From: Fusobacterium sp. CAG:439
GTDB taxonomy: Bacteria; Cyanobacteriota; Vampirovibrionia; Gastranaerophilales; Gastranaerophilaceae
DNA: 42,896 nt
Reading direction: 5' to 3'
Assembly: GCA_000438175.1 (NCBI GenBank)
Contig: FR900455.1
Coordinates: 12,493 to 55,388 of the forward strand
Shown here: one piece after another, positions 32,235-40,874 of the stretch
How positions within the stretch are numbered: position 1 is the stretch's first letter
Layout: every line of letters begins with the position of its first letter
Program-made: the position numbers and the translations under genes
The notes under the pieces: generated by a model
Told to the model about the DNA's origin: nothing
The model's database searches: none
The model's input: only the letters and a program-made list of their open reading frames with translations

Positions 32235-34148
32235 ATGAAAGTGTTTAAAATTAATTCAAATTTGTCGTTCGGGCGTTCTTTAAGAGAAGATGAAACTGCA
32301 GAGTTTAAAAAGACTTTAAAAGAAGGGAAGAAATTAGCAGGTCAAACAGGAAATTCTATTTTTATTATGCCGTCAACAAGTCTTCCGCAGTCTGAAATGT
32401 TAAATACAGGTGTAGGAAATCTTACCTCTAAAGAAACTTCTGATTATCTTGATTATATGAGAACTTATATTGATTTTAACGTTGTTCAGGATTTACCTGC
32501 AGGAGATTTTTACGGAAATCATTATAACGGTTCTTCACTGGCATTGGGTGATCAAAATATAAACGCTCAGCTTCTTACTACTGACGAATACGGTAAAATT
32601 CTTACAAACGAAGAATTTAACAGTATAGTAAAAGCGAATTCAGGCAAAAGAAAAGATGAAATTGCAAACTTTGAAAACGTAACAGGTAAAAAAAGCACAC
32701 AAAATAATATCCTTAAAAATGCATATGAACGTTTTAATAAGTTAGATGAAAACAGTGACTTAAAACAAAAGTACAATAAATTTGTTCAAGAAAATGCAGA
32801 CTGGCTGAACTTCAAAAGAGTATCAGAACCCGATCAGGAATTTTTTAAATTTAAAAAATTTCTTGCAGAAGAACATCATAAAAAAGGCATTCAAAACCTT
32901 CATGAAAAAGGTCTGAAATCCTGCGGTGACATTGCGATTAATTTTAGTGATGACGAAGTAAAGGCATTTCCTGATGCTTTTAAGCAAGGTCACTATATCG
33001 GGGTTCCAAGCTGGAAAATCCCCTCACTTAATTATGACACCATTTTAGATGAAAACAGCGATGCTTATAAATTATTAAAAATGAAGTTCCAGCTGGCGGC
33101 AAAACGCAATGATATGATCAGGGTTGATGCGGCATGGAATTATGTTACACCTGTTATTACTCCTGAAGGTGAAACTAAAATTCTTGAACACAATAAAAAG
33201 AAAATGGGAAGTGACCTGCTTAACCTTATTGAAAAATGGGTTAAAGAAGTAAAAGGAGAAGACTTTGACTTACATAATATTATCTACGAATTTGACGCGG
33301 GACCGGATGATTTTACGGCATTTGAAAACGGACAACTGATAGAACCGCTCAGAGGACGTGTTAAAGTTTACGGAAGCACTTATATGGGTGAAGATTGGGG
33401 GTCGAATGATGCATTTTTAAATCACCATAAATGGTCACCCGATGAATTTGTTATCGGAGCAGGAAATCACGATCCTCAACCGTTACGACAAATTGCAAAC
33501 GGGGTGCCGGATGTTTGTAATTTTAACAATGTACACAAAAATAAAAATATTAACCCGCTTGCAAGAATTCTGAATATACCCGCAGATGTTTTAAATAATC
33601 CAGTTGAATTTGCAAAAGCTAAATTTGCTGAAATAACTACTGCAAAAAATAATATGTTTTTCTTTATGGATGTTTTCGGCCGCGAAGAAAGATTTAATCA
33701 GCATTCATGTGAATCAGGTGGAAGTACTGTTGAAAATTTCAGATATAAAATACCGTCAGATTACAAAAAGGCTTTCCAAAATTCTTTGAATGAAGGCTAC
33801 GGCTATAATATAATGGATTCTCTTGCCAAAATATTTAAAGCAAAAGGGTTAGATAAAACAAATTCAGATTTATACGAAAAAATTGTAAAATTCAAAAATA
33901 TTTTGGAGCAAAAAGAATTTGATGTAGTAGATGAATTAGATGACCTGTTAAAAACCGGAGAAGATATTGAGGATGATATTGTAAAACTTGTTCCAGTTGA
34001 AGACGAAACGAAAAATACAGTAAAATGGTATCATTCACCTAAAAAATTATTTATTGCAGCCGGAATTCTGGCTGCTGCAGGCGGAGCTTATACAATATAC
34101 AAAAATCACCATAAAAAGGACGAAAAAACTGACAAAGTTTATGCTTAA
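32235..34148 (+). CDS. GH77-like 4-alpha-glucanotransferase with C-terminal membrane tail
   Basis: This 637-residue protein is a divergent GH77 (MalQ-like) enzyme that would disproportionate maltodextrins or glycogen. Visible signs are PAGDFYGNHYNGSS, GHYIGVPSWKIPSLNYD, the nucleophile motif R-V-D (296-298) in RVDAAWNYVTP, the GSTYMGEDWGS acid/base region and GAGNHDPQP, matching the third catalytic block. A short NLSFG motif stands at 10-13. The C-terminal end has a hydrophobic helix (about 608-626, KLFIAAGILAAAGGAYTIYK) after an acidic linker, which ordinary MalQ lacks. The ribosome site is weak. A bidirectional terminator follows. Confidence 0.75.
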   Translation: MKVFKINSNLSFGRSLREDETAEFKKTLKEGKKLAGQTGNSIFIMPSTSLPQSEMLNTGVGNLTSKETSDYLDYMRTYIDFNVVQDLPAGDFYGNHYNGSSLALGDQNINAQLLTTDEYGKILTNEEFNSIVKANSGKRKDEIANFENVTGKKSTQNNILKNAYERFNKLDENSDLKQKYNKFVQENADWLNFKRVSEPDQEFFKFKKFLAEEHHKKGIQNLHEKGLKSCGDIAINFSDDEVKAFPDAFKQGHYIGVPSWKIPSLNYDTILDENSDAYKLLKMKFQLAAKRNDMIRVDAAWNYVTPVITPEGETKILEHNKKKMGSDLLNLIEKWVKEVKGEDFDLHNIIYEFDAGPDDFTAFENGQLIEPLRGRVKVYGSTYMGEDWGSNDAFLNHHKWSPDEFVIGAGNHDPQPLRQIANGVPDVCNFNNVHKNKNINPLARILNIPADVLNNPVEFAKAKFAEITTAKNNMFFFMDVFGREERFNQHSCESGGSTVENFRYKIPSDYKKAFQNSLNEGYGYNIMDSLAKIFKAKGLDKTNSDLYEKIVKFKNILEQKEFDVVDELDDLLKTGEDIEDDIVKLVPVEDETKNTVKWYHSPKKLFIAAGILAAAGGAYTIYKNHHKKDEKTDKVYA

Positions 34149-34152
34149 TAAT

Positions 34153-34187
34153 AAAAAAAGCTTTCCTGTTAAAGGAAAGCTTTTTTT
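34153..34187. terminator. Bidirectional terminator between the GH77 and sugar-transporter genes
   Basis: Arms AAAAAAAGCTTTCCT and AGGAAAGCTTTTTTT (15 bp) around GTTAA. The genes on each side converge on it. Confidence 0.9.
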
Positions 34188-34193
34188 ATTCTG

Positions 34194-35606
34194 CTAAACC
34201 CCGATTTCTTTAAGAGGTTTACCGTCCATAAGATTTTTCTCTATATTTTCAAGCGAAATACCTTTTGTCTCAGGTATAAGCAGAATAGTAAGAACTATAA
34301 ACGACAGGTTCAGTGCAGTATAAATCCAGAATGTAACCGCAATTCCGAAAGTATTGATTAAAGTGAGGAATGTAGCACCGATAATCATATTTACAATCCA
34401 GTTTGTGGTTGTAGAGCAGGCAACACCAAAATCTCTGCTTTTCAACGGCTGAATTTCCGAGCATAAAATCCAAACCACAGGACCTGCGCTCATCGCGAAG
34501 CTTGTAATTGTAAATAATGTCATTATAATTGCGGCAATTGAAATCCATAATGCACTGAAGCCGGCATTAATCATGTACAAGCATACGCCTAAAAGGAATG
34601 TACCCGCTGCCATTCCGGCAAAACCTATTTTTAAAATCGGTTTTCTTCCCTGTTTGTCAACTGTTCTCATAGCAATAAGAGTTGCAAGAGTATTTGTTAA
34701 ACCGCATATTACGGTCGCAATCATCTGCTGTTCAGTATTTGCAAAACCTGCATGTTTAAAAATTTGAGGTGCATAATAGAGAATTACATTCATCCCCGTA
34801 AATTGCTGCATAGCTTGCAATAACATACCTAAATATACCGCACGGCGAACATTTTTGTTCGCTCTGAAAAGTCCCCAGCCTTCCTGCTTAACTTTAAGAC
34901 TTTCTCTGATTTCCGAAAGTTCTCCGTCTGCTTTGGCATCTGTTGTGCTCAGCATTCTCAAAATATCTTTTGCTTTATCAAAATGTCCTTTTGAAGCAAG
35001 CCATCTCGGGCTGTCAGGAAGTCCGAATACGGAAATCATCAATAATAATGCAGGAATACTTATAACACCGAGCATTAAACGCCAGTGACCGCCGTAGCTG
35101 AATATCGTATCTGAGATGAACGCTACCAGAATACCTATGGTAACCATCATTTGATACATTGAAATAAGTTTGCCTCTATCCTCTTTTTCAGACATTTCAG
35201 ACAGGTATAAAGGAGCAACATAAGACGCTATGCCTACGGCAAAACCGAGCATTACTCTTGAAATTAACAAAATTGGAACGTTAGGAGCACAAGCACAGCC
35301 GATTGAGCCGAGAACGAATAAAGCCGCACCGGACATCAAACTTTTTTTACGCCCCAGTTTAAAAGAAATCCAACCCGTAGACATTGCACCAAGCGCTGCC
35401 CCGAGCATCATTGTACTTACAACCCATTCCTGAAGTCTGCTTGTTAATTCAAAATGAGTTGTAATAAACGGCAAAGCTCCTGAAATTACACCGATATCAA
35501 GACCGAACAAAAGTCCTGCCATGCCGGCTGCAAACGAAATAAAAATTTTCATCCGTTTTGCTTTTTTTACTCTGCCCTCATCACAAGTGTTAATACAATC
35601 TTCCAT
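34194..35606 (-). CDS. MFS sugar:H+ symporter (GalP/XylE-like), probable galactose importer
   Basis: From the chosen start this is 470 residues with 12 membrane helices. Sugar-porter signatures are present: [14 protein letters not shown] in helix 1, GRKKSL after helix 2, [10 protein letters not shown] after helix 6, [17 protein letters not shown] in helix 7 and [12 protein letters not shown] at the end. The ATG at 35604-35606 has an AGGAG site; the longer frame adds 13 unlikely residues. It is divergent from galK by about 130 nt, so galactose is the likely substrate, though the sequence cannot distinguish it from xylose or glucose. Confidence 0.88.
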   Translation of the reverse strand: MEDCINTCDEGRVKKAKRMKIFISFAAGMAGLLFGLDIGVISGALPFITTHFELTSRLQEWVVSTMMLGAALGAMSTGWISFKLGRKKSLMSGAALFVLGSIGCACAPNVPILLISRVMLGFAVGIASYVAPLYLSEMSEKEDRGKLISMYQMMVTIGILVAFISDTIFSYGGHWRLMLGVISIPALLLMISVFGLPDSPRWLASKGHFDKAKDILRMLSTTDAKADGELSEIRESLKVKQEGWGLFRANKNVRRAVYLGMLLQAMQQFTGMNVILYYAPQIFKHAGFANTEQQMIATVICGLTNTLATLIAMRTVDKQGRKPILKIGFAGMAAGTFLLGVCLYMINAGFSALWISIAAIIMTLFTITSFAMSAGPVVWILCSEIQPLKSRDFGVACSTTTNWIVNMIIGATFLTLINTFGIAVTFWIYTALNLSFIVLTILLIPETKGISLENIEKNLMDGKPLKEIGV

Positions 35607-35737
35607 ATATAAATCTCCTAAATAAGATAATAAATATATTCCCAAATTTTAATAATTTTATCATTTTTTGAAAATAAATTGTTTATACGTTTCTATAAAA
35701 ACCTTAAAGGGTATAAGATTAATAACAAAGGAGTGTT

Positions 35738-36940
35738 ATGATTAAGAGAGAAAAATTTGTAAATTTAATCAAAAATTTTAAGGAAGCCTTCGGAGAATAC
35801 ACCGATGTACAGATATTCTCAGCACCGGGAAGAACTGAAATCGGCGGCAATCATACAGATCATCAGCACGGTTGTGTTCTTGCGGCAAGCATAAATCTTG
35901 ATATTACAGCAGCTGCAGCACCTAACGGAACAGAAGAAATAAGAGTGCAGTCAAAAGGGTACCCGTTAGATATTATAAATATCAACGAACTTTCTCCCGA
36001 TAAAAAAGAATTTAATCAAGCTAAAGCTTTAATACGCGGAATAGCAGCTAAGTTTAAAGAACTCGGCTGCGAAGTAAAAGGATTTGATTGTTACACGGTA
36101 TCAAATGTTTTAAAAGGTTCGGGATTATCCTCATCCGCCGCTTTTGAGGTATTAATAGGAAACGTGATAAACGGACTTTTCTTTGAGAACAAAGTTAACG
36201 CCGTTGAGATTGCAAAAATCGGTCAGTACGCGGAAAATGTTTATTTCGGCAAACCCTGCGGGCTTATGGATCAAATGGCATCATCTGTGGGCGGAATTGT
36301 TGCAATTGATTTTAATGATAAGGAAAACCCCGTTATTAAAAAAGTGGATTTTGATTTTATATCAACCGGTTATGCTCTTTGCATAATTGATTCGGGGGCT
36401 GATCATGCTGATTTAACCGATGAATACGCTTCAATACCTTACGAAATGAAATTAATTGCCGGACACTTCGGAAAAGAATATCTCAGAAATGTAAACAAGG
36501 AAGATTTTATAAAGGAAATTCCTATCTTACGAAAATCTGCGGGTGACAGAGCAGTATTACGCGCACTTCATTTCTTTAACGAAAACCAGCGGGCAAAAGA
36601 TGAAGCAGAAGCTCTTGAAAAAGGGGATTTTAAAACTTTTCTGAAACTTGTAAAACAATCAGGCTACTCATCATACATGTATCTCCAGAATGTTTGTGTA
36701 TGCGGGTCTGCAAAAGAGCAAGCCGTAGCAATCGTACTTGCAGTATGCGATGAACTATTAAAGGACAAAGGGGCATACAGAGTTCACGGCGGCGGCTTCG
36801 CAGGAACCGTACAGGCATTTGTTCCTCTTGATATGGTTGATGAATTTAAAGAAAAAACAGAAAACATTGTCGGAAAAGGAAATTGCCACATACTTTCGAT
36901 AAGCTCTACAGGCGGTTGTGAGGTAAAAAATGATTTTTAA
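35738..36940 (+). CDS. galK: Galactokinase
   Basis: This 400-residue GHMP kinase phosphorylates alpha-D-galactose at C1. The N-terminal galactokinase signature is APGRTEIGGNHTDHQ (usual GRVNLIGEHTDY, so Gly-Gly-Asn replaces Gly-Glu-His), the ATP loop is VLKGSGLSSSAAFE, and the third motif VHGGGFAGTVQAF. The asparagine-for-histidine change is also known in some Firmicutes-type enzymes. A strong AAAGGAG precedes the ATG. It overlaps galT by 11 nt, so both are translated together. Confidence 0.92.
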   Translation: MIKREKFVNLIKNFKEAFGEYTDVQIFSAPGRTEIGGNHTDHQHGCVLAASINLDITAAAAPNGTEEIRVQSKGYPLDIININELSPDKKEFNQAKALIRGIAAKFKELGCEVKGFDCYTVSNVLKGSGLSSSAAFEVLIGNVINGLFFENKVNAVEIAKIGQYAENVYFGKPCGLMDQMASSVGGIVAIDFNDKENPVIKKVDFDFISTGYALCIIDSGADHADLTDEYASIPYEMKLIAGHFGKEYLRNVNKEDFIKEIPILRKSAGDRAVLRALHFFNENQRAKDEAEALEKGDFKTFLKLVKQSGYSSYMYLQNVCVCGSAKEQAVAIVLAVCDELLKDKGAYRVHGGGFAGTVQAFVPLDMVDEFKEKTENIVGKGNCHILSISSTGGCEVKNDF

Positions 36941-38420
36941 TGCGATAAAACAACTTGTTCAGTACGGAATTGAAAAAGATTTAATTACTCCCGAAGATAC
37001 AAATTACGTTATTAACAGGCTTCTGGAAATCTTAAATATTGACGAATATATTGAACCCGAACAAACCTTCAAAAATATTGATCTTGAAAATGTACTTAAA
37101 GAAATTCTTGATTACGCGGTTGAAAAAGGATTAATTGAGAACAGTATTGTTTATCGCGACCTGTTCGACACAAAAATAATGAGTGTACTGGTGCCGCCAC
37201 CGCATGAAGTTATAGAAGAATTTAAAAGACTTTATCTTCAATCACCTCGCAAAGCAACAGATTGGTATTATAAATTCAGTCAGGATACCGATTATATAAG
37301 ACGTTACAGGATTGAGAAAGACTTACGCTGGAAAACTGCAACCGAATACGGACTGCTTGAGCTGTCAATAAATCTTTCAAAGCCAGAAAAAGATCCAAAA
37401 GCTATTGCTGCTGCAAAGAAAGCAAAACAAAGCGGTTATCCTAAATGCATGCTTTGCCCGCAAAATGAAGGTTATGCAGGAAGAATTAATCACCCTGCGC
37501 GCCAAAATCACAGAATTATTCCTGTTGAAATCGACGGAGAAAGCTGGTATTTTCAATATTCGCCGTACGTATATTACAATGAACACTGCATTGTCCTGAA
37601 CAGCAGTCATGTTCCAATGGTTATTAACAAAAGCACTTTCAAAAAACTTTTCGATTTTATAAAAATTTTCCCGCATTATTTTGTCGGCTCTAACGCAGAC
37701 TTGCCGATAGTTGGAGGCTCAATTCTTTCACATGATCATTTTCAGGGAGGTCATTATGAATTTGCAATGGAAAGAGCAGAAATAGAAGAGCGTTTTTCAA
37801 TTAAAGGCTTTGAAGATGCGGAAGCAGGAATAGTAAAATGGCCTATGTCGGTTATCAGAATACGCCATGAAAATTCAGAAAGACTTATAGAGCTTGCAGA
37901 TCATATTTTGAATAAATGGCGCGCCTATACCGATGAAGAAGTATTCATTTTTGCCGAAACAAACGGAGAACCGCATAACACTATAACGCCTATTGCCCGT
38001 AAAAAAGGAGATTTATTTGAGCTAGACCTTGTTTTAAGAAATAATATAACAACCGATGAACATCCCCTCGGAGTTTTCCACCCGCATCAAGAACTTCACC
38101 ACATAAAAAAAGAAAACATAGGTCTTATAGAAGTTATGGGGCTTGCAGTTCTTCCATCACGTCTTGACAAAGAACTAAAAGAAACCGCAAAATGCATACT
38201 TTCTAAATCAAATTTACGTGAAAATGAGCTTACCGCAAAACATGCGGATTGGGTTGAAAGTTTTCTGCCGCAATATAGAAACATTAACGAAAACAACGTA
38301 ACGGAAATATTAGAAAAGGAAGCGGGACTGGTATTTGTAAAAGTTCTTGAATGCGCAGGCGTTTTCAAACGCAATAAAAAAGGACATGATGCCTTTTTGA
38401 AATTCATCAATGTCCTTTAA
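36930..38420 (+). CDS. galT: UDP-glucose--hexose-1-phosphate uridylyltransferase, type 2
   Basis: This 496-residue enzyme exchanges UMP between UDP-glucose and galactose 1-phosphate, completing the step after GalK. It belongs to the longer GalT class 2 found mostly in Firmicutes: the active site reads GSILSHDHFQGGHYEFAM, replacing the HPHxQ of E. coli GalT, and RKATDWYYKFS and PHNTITPIARKK are class markers. No galE is in the window, so UDP-galactose recycling must be encoded elsewhere. Confidence 0.92.
   Translation: MIFNAIKQLVQYGIEKDLITPEDTNYVINRLLEILNIDEYIEPEQTFKNIDLENVLKEILDYAVEKGLIENSIVYRDLFDTKIMSVLVPPPHEVIEEFKRLYLQSPRKATDWYYKFSQDTDYIRRYRIEKDLRWKTATEYGLLELSINLSKPEKDPKAIAAAKKAKQSGYPKCMLCPQNEGYAGRINHPARQNHRIIPVEIDGESWYFQYSPYVYYNEHCIVLNSSHVPMVINKSTFKKLFDFIKIFPHYFVGSNADLPIVGGSILSHDHFQGGHYEFAMERAEIEERFSIKGFEDAEAGIVKWPMSVIRIRHENSERLIELADHILNKWRAYTDEEVFIFAETNGEPHNTITPIARKKGDLFELDLVLRNNITTDEHPLGVFHPHQELHHIKKENIGLIEVMGLAVLPSRLDKELKETAKCILSKSNLRENELTAKHADWVESFLPQYRNINENNVTEILEKEAGLVFVKVLECAGVFKRNKKGHDAFLKFINVL
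38379..38418 (+). terminator. Possible hairpin at the 3' end of galT
   Basis: AAAGGACAT (38379-38387) pairs exactly with ATGTCCTTT (38410-38418), across a 22-nt loop, ending inside the galT stop. A second perfect pair, GCCGGCA/TGCCGGC, flanks the gap before the convergent radical SAM gene. The loop is long for a standard terminator. Confidence 0.35.
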
Positions 38421-38466
38421 TTTAGGAAAAGCCGGCAAAGATTTATTTTATTTGTCAAGAAGCAAT

Positions 38467-39270
38467 TTATGTGCCGGCATAGAAATTTTTAAAACTTATA
38501 TTATTTTCAGTGCAATATTTTGCAATTTCATCGGATAGGTCGTCAAAGTATTGAGTATCCTTCCGGTTATAAATATTTTCATATATTGAGTTATACAGCG
38601 GATATTCTTCGTTTATAAATTTAAACATCTTAGTTTTAAAACTGCTCCTGAGGTTTAATTTATCAAACCAGTATTCGTCTGCATAATCCTTTGTTACTTC
38701 GATTATTCTTTTGAAGTCGGTAAGCTGCGGAATTATTGGAGAAACAAATACAATTGTTCTAATACCATTCTGCTTTAATTTTTTTAATGTTTCAAGTCTT
38801 TCTTCAAGTGACGAAGAATGCGGCTCGATTTTTCTTTTCAAATGTTCATCAAGTGTACTGATTGATATTGCAACTTCGACGTGTTTCATTTTTTTAAACA
38901 AATCAATATCTCTCAAAACAAGTTTTGACTTTGTAACAACAGTTATGAAAGCTTCAGATTTAACCAGCTGTTCCATAATCATTCTGGTAGTGCCGTATTT
39001 TTCTTCATATGAATTGTACGGGTCAGTGACAGTACTAACCATTACTTTCTTATTCTTAATTTTGAAAATATTAATCCTTTTATTTGTTCTTTTTATATCA
39101 ATAAACTCACCCCATTCTTCGGAATGTTTACTGAAACTTGACATGTAAGCGGCGTAACAGTATAAGCATTTGTTCGGGCAGCCTACATAAGGATTAATTA
39201 CATAGTCGAGCGTAGTTAACTTTGTTTTATTCAAGTAATCTTTAACTCTGGTCACATCTTCAACTACCAT
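38467..39270 (-). CDS. Radical SAM protein, spore photoproduct lyase-like/Rv2578c-like
   Basis: This 267-residue iron-sulphur enzyme has the cluster motif CPNKCLYCYA (Cys31, 35, 38 area) binding 4Fe-4S and S-adenosylmethionine. The barrel continues with TVTDPYNSYEEKYGTTR and VAISISTLDEHLKRKIEP, then FVSPIIPQLTDF. This fits the SplB/Rv2578c branch of the superfamily; the substrate is unknown. It has a near-perfect promoter and the ATG lies exactly 6 nt after the -10, so the message should be leaderless. Confidence 0.85.
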   Translation of the reverse strand: MVVEDVTRVKDYLNKTKLTTLDYVINPYVGCPNKCLYCYAAYMSSFSKHSEEWGEFIDIKRTNKRINIFKIKNKKVMVSTVTDPYNSYEEKYGTTRMIMEQLVKSEAFITVVTKSKLVLRDIDLFKKMKHVEVAISISTLDEHLKRKIEPHSSSLEERLETLKKLKQNGIRTIVFVSPIIPQLTDFKRIIEVTKDYADEYWFDKLNLRSSFKTKMFKFINEEYPLYNSIYENIYNRKDTQYFDDLSDEIAKYCTENNISFKNFYAGT

Positions 39271-39276
39271 AACAGC

Positions 39277-39305
39277 ATAATAAAATGTGAGAAGAAATAT
39301 GTCAA
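39277..39305 (-). promoter_or_regulatory. Promoter of the radical SAM gene
   Basis: Minus-strand TTGACA (39300-39305), exactly 17 nt, TATTAT (39277-39282), 6 nt, then the ATG. No ribosome-binding sequence fits between. Confidence 0.85.
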
Positions 39306-39318
39306 TAAGATTGATATC

Positions 39319-39897
39319 TTATTCGTGAGCGGGAATATTTTTCTCTATAATCATTGGAATTGGCGATGTAATAATGGTTTCAAGGTATTTATCATTTTCT
39401 TTTTTAATATTTTCAGCAATTGATTTTATTTCATCATTATTCGTGAAGTAGTGCTTCACAGCGTACTTTAAGACCACCATGCCTTTAACCGGACTTTTTT
39501 CAAATTTATATATATTATATTCGAAATATTTCTTAGCATTTTCACATCCGTTTACAAGAAAACTTATTGCAGCCTTATCAGCTTTCTTATTTTCAATGAG
39601 CTTTAAAAGAACACTGTTCTCTGTGTTTTCAACGGTTTTGTCAAAATTTTCGGCAAATTTGAGAGGATTTGCTTCTTTCGGGTAATAATAAACGCCAATC
39701 ATTTTTGTCCATTTGCCTACATCTTCGTTTTTAAGAAAATATTCATTTCCGTAACCTTCTGTCTGCGGAGCAATTGCACTGTATTTTAAGGTGTAAACAT
39801 CATTATTAAAATGAATTTCTTCGGCGTTCACAGGCTCTACAAGAAACATCAATGATATAAAAACCGTCAAAAATGCAGCTATAGATATTTTATGCAT
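39319..39897 (-). CDS. Secreted protein of unknown function
   Basis: From the chosen start this is 192 residues. The signal peptide is clear (about 1-25, IAAFLTVFISLMFLVEPVNA, cut before EE), so it goes to the periplasm or beyond. The mature part is a single alpha/beta domain with YGNEYFLKNEDVGKWTKMIGVYYYP near the start and a single Cys (NGCENAKKYFEYNIY). I do not recognise the family. AAGGAG stands at the right distance before 39897; the longer reading frame to 39981 includes the 5' leader. Confidence 0.75.
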   Translation of the reverse strand: MHKISIAAFLTVFISLMFLVEPVNAEEIHFNNDVYTLKYSAIAPQTEGYGNEYFLKNEDVGKWTKMIGVYYYPKEANPLKFAENFDKTVENTENSVLLKLIENKKADKAAISFLVNGCENAKKYFEYNIYKFEKSPVKGMVVLKYAVKHYFTNNDEIKSIAENIKKENDKYLETIITSPIPMIIEKNIPAHE

Positions 39898-40010
39898 AAT
39901 AGTTAACTCCTTAATTTCTATATATTTAAACTCGGTAAGAAAAAAAGCAAAATCTACACATAGGTAATTTTTAACGCGCAAAAAAATTTTTTTATAAGTT
40001 TTAAATCACT

Positions 40011-40874
40011 ATGCTTGTGAATACTATTTCACCGATAAAACTTAATACATATAATACATTACCGGCTCGACGCAATTTTAATATTACCCCTTTACGGCAG
40101 GATACCGTATCGTTCGGCAGCACACAAACTTTACATTCTGCGGAAGATTTGATGGAAAAAATTGTAAATATATACGGAAAAGCCGATGCACAGCAATTAC
40201 TTAAAAGAGTTTTAAAAGATACGATAAAAAATAATTTTTCAATAAATTCAGGTCAGTATTCAAAATTCTATACTATTCCAAATATAAACGAATACGGGTT
40301 GAAAATATCTTTTCCTATTGAAAAAACATACAAAGAAGCTCTTGAAGGAACATTTGAAAGATCCGATGATTTATTTCCGTTCCACAATTTTGGTCAATCT
40401 GTAATAACAAATAACAAAGGAGTTTATTTTCTCAAAAAAGTTAACGGAGTGCCGAATTCCATAGATAATTGGAATATCTTCTACGAACATCCTGAAAAAC
40501 TTACAGATAAACATGCTCAAATTTACCTTGAAAAAATTTTAAAGTTATCAGAATTTCCTCAAAAATCTATAAACAATTTTGTTCAAAACATAAAAACAAT
40601 TGTCGATAAAAACAGTGATTTATTAGATTTAATTAATCCTAATAATATTATGGTTGACTTTGAAAGAAAACTCCTTACCCCGATTGATCTGGATGACACA
40701 CGCGGCGGGCTTCCGTTCAGAAATCCTATAGAAATTTATGAGTGTCTCGCAGACGAAGAACTTGCAAAACAATACAACCGTTTCTTAAATAATAATGAAA
40801 TATTAGCTGCCGAAAAAGCAAGAAATAAGCTTTTCTCAAAAGTAATTACCGCTATAAGAGAAGTTTTCAGCTAA
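40011..40874 (+). CDS. Kinase-like protein of unknown function with SFG motif
   Basis: This 287-residue soluble protein has no signal peptide. The N-terminal 37 residues are basic and low in structure and end in VSFGS (33-37). Residues 95-230 resemble a protein-kinase or aminoglycoside-kinase core: YGLKIS with Lys98 as the possible ATP lysine, then DLINPNNIMVD (206-216) as a catalytic-loop equivalent and LTPIDLDD (222-229) as the Mg2+-binding strand. The glycine loop is not obvious. It may be an active atypical kinase or a pseudokinase; this is inference. It stands alone, next to a divergent secreted protein. Confidence 0.65.
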   Translation: MLVNTISPIKLNTYNTLPARRNFNITPLRQDTVSFGSTQTLHSAEDLMEKIVNIYGKADAQQLLKRVLKDTIKNNFSINSGQYSKFYTIPNINEYGLKISFPIEKTYKEALEGTFERSDDLFPFHNFGQSVITNNKGVYFLKKVNGVPNSIDNWNIFYEHPEKLTDKHAQIYLEKILKLSEFPQKSINNFVQNIKTIVDKNSDLLDLINPNNIMVDFERKLLTPIDLDDTRGGLPFRNPIEIYECLADEELAKQYNRFLNNNEILAAEKARNKLFSKVITAIREVFS

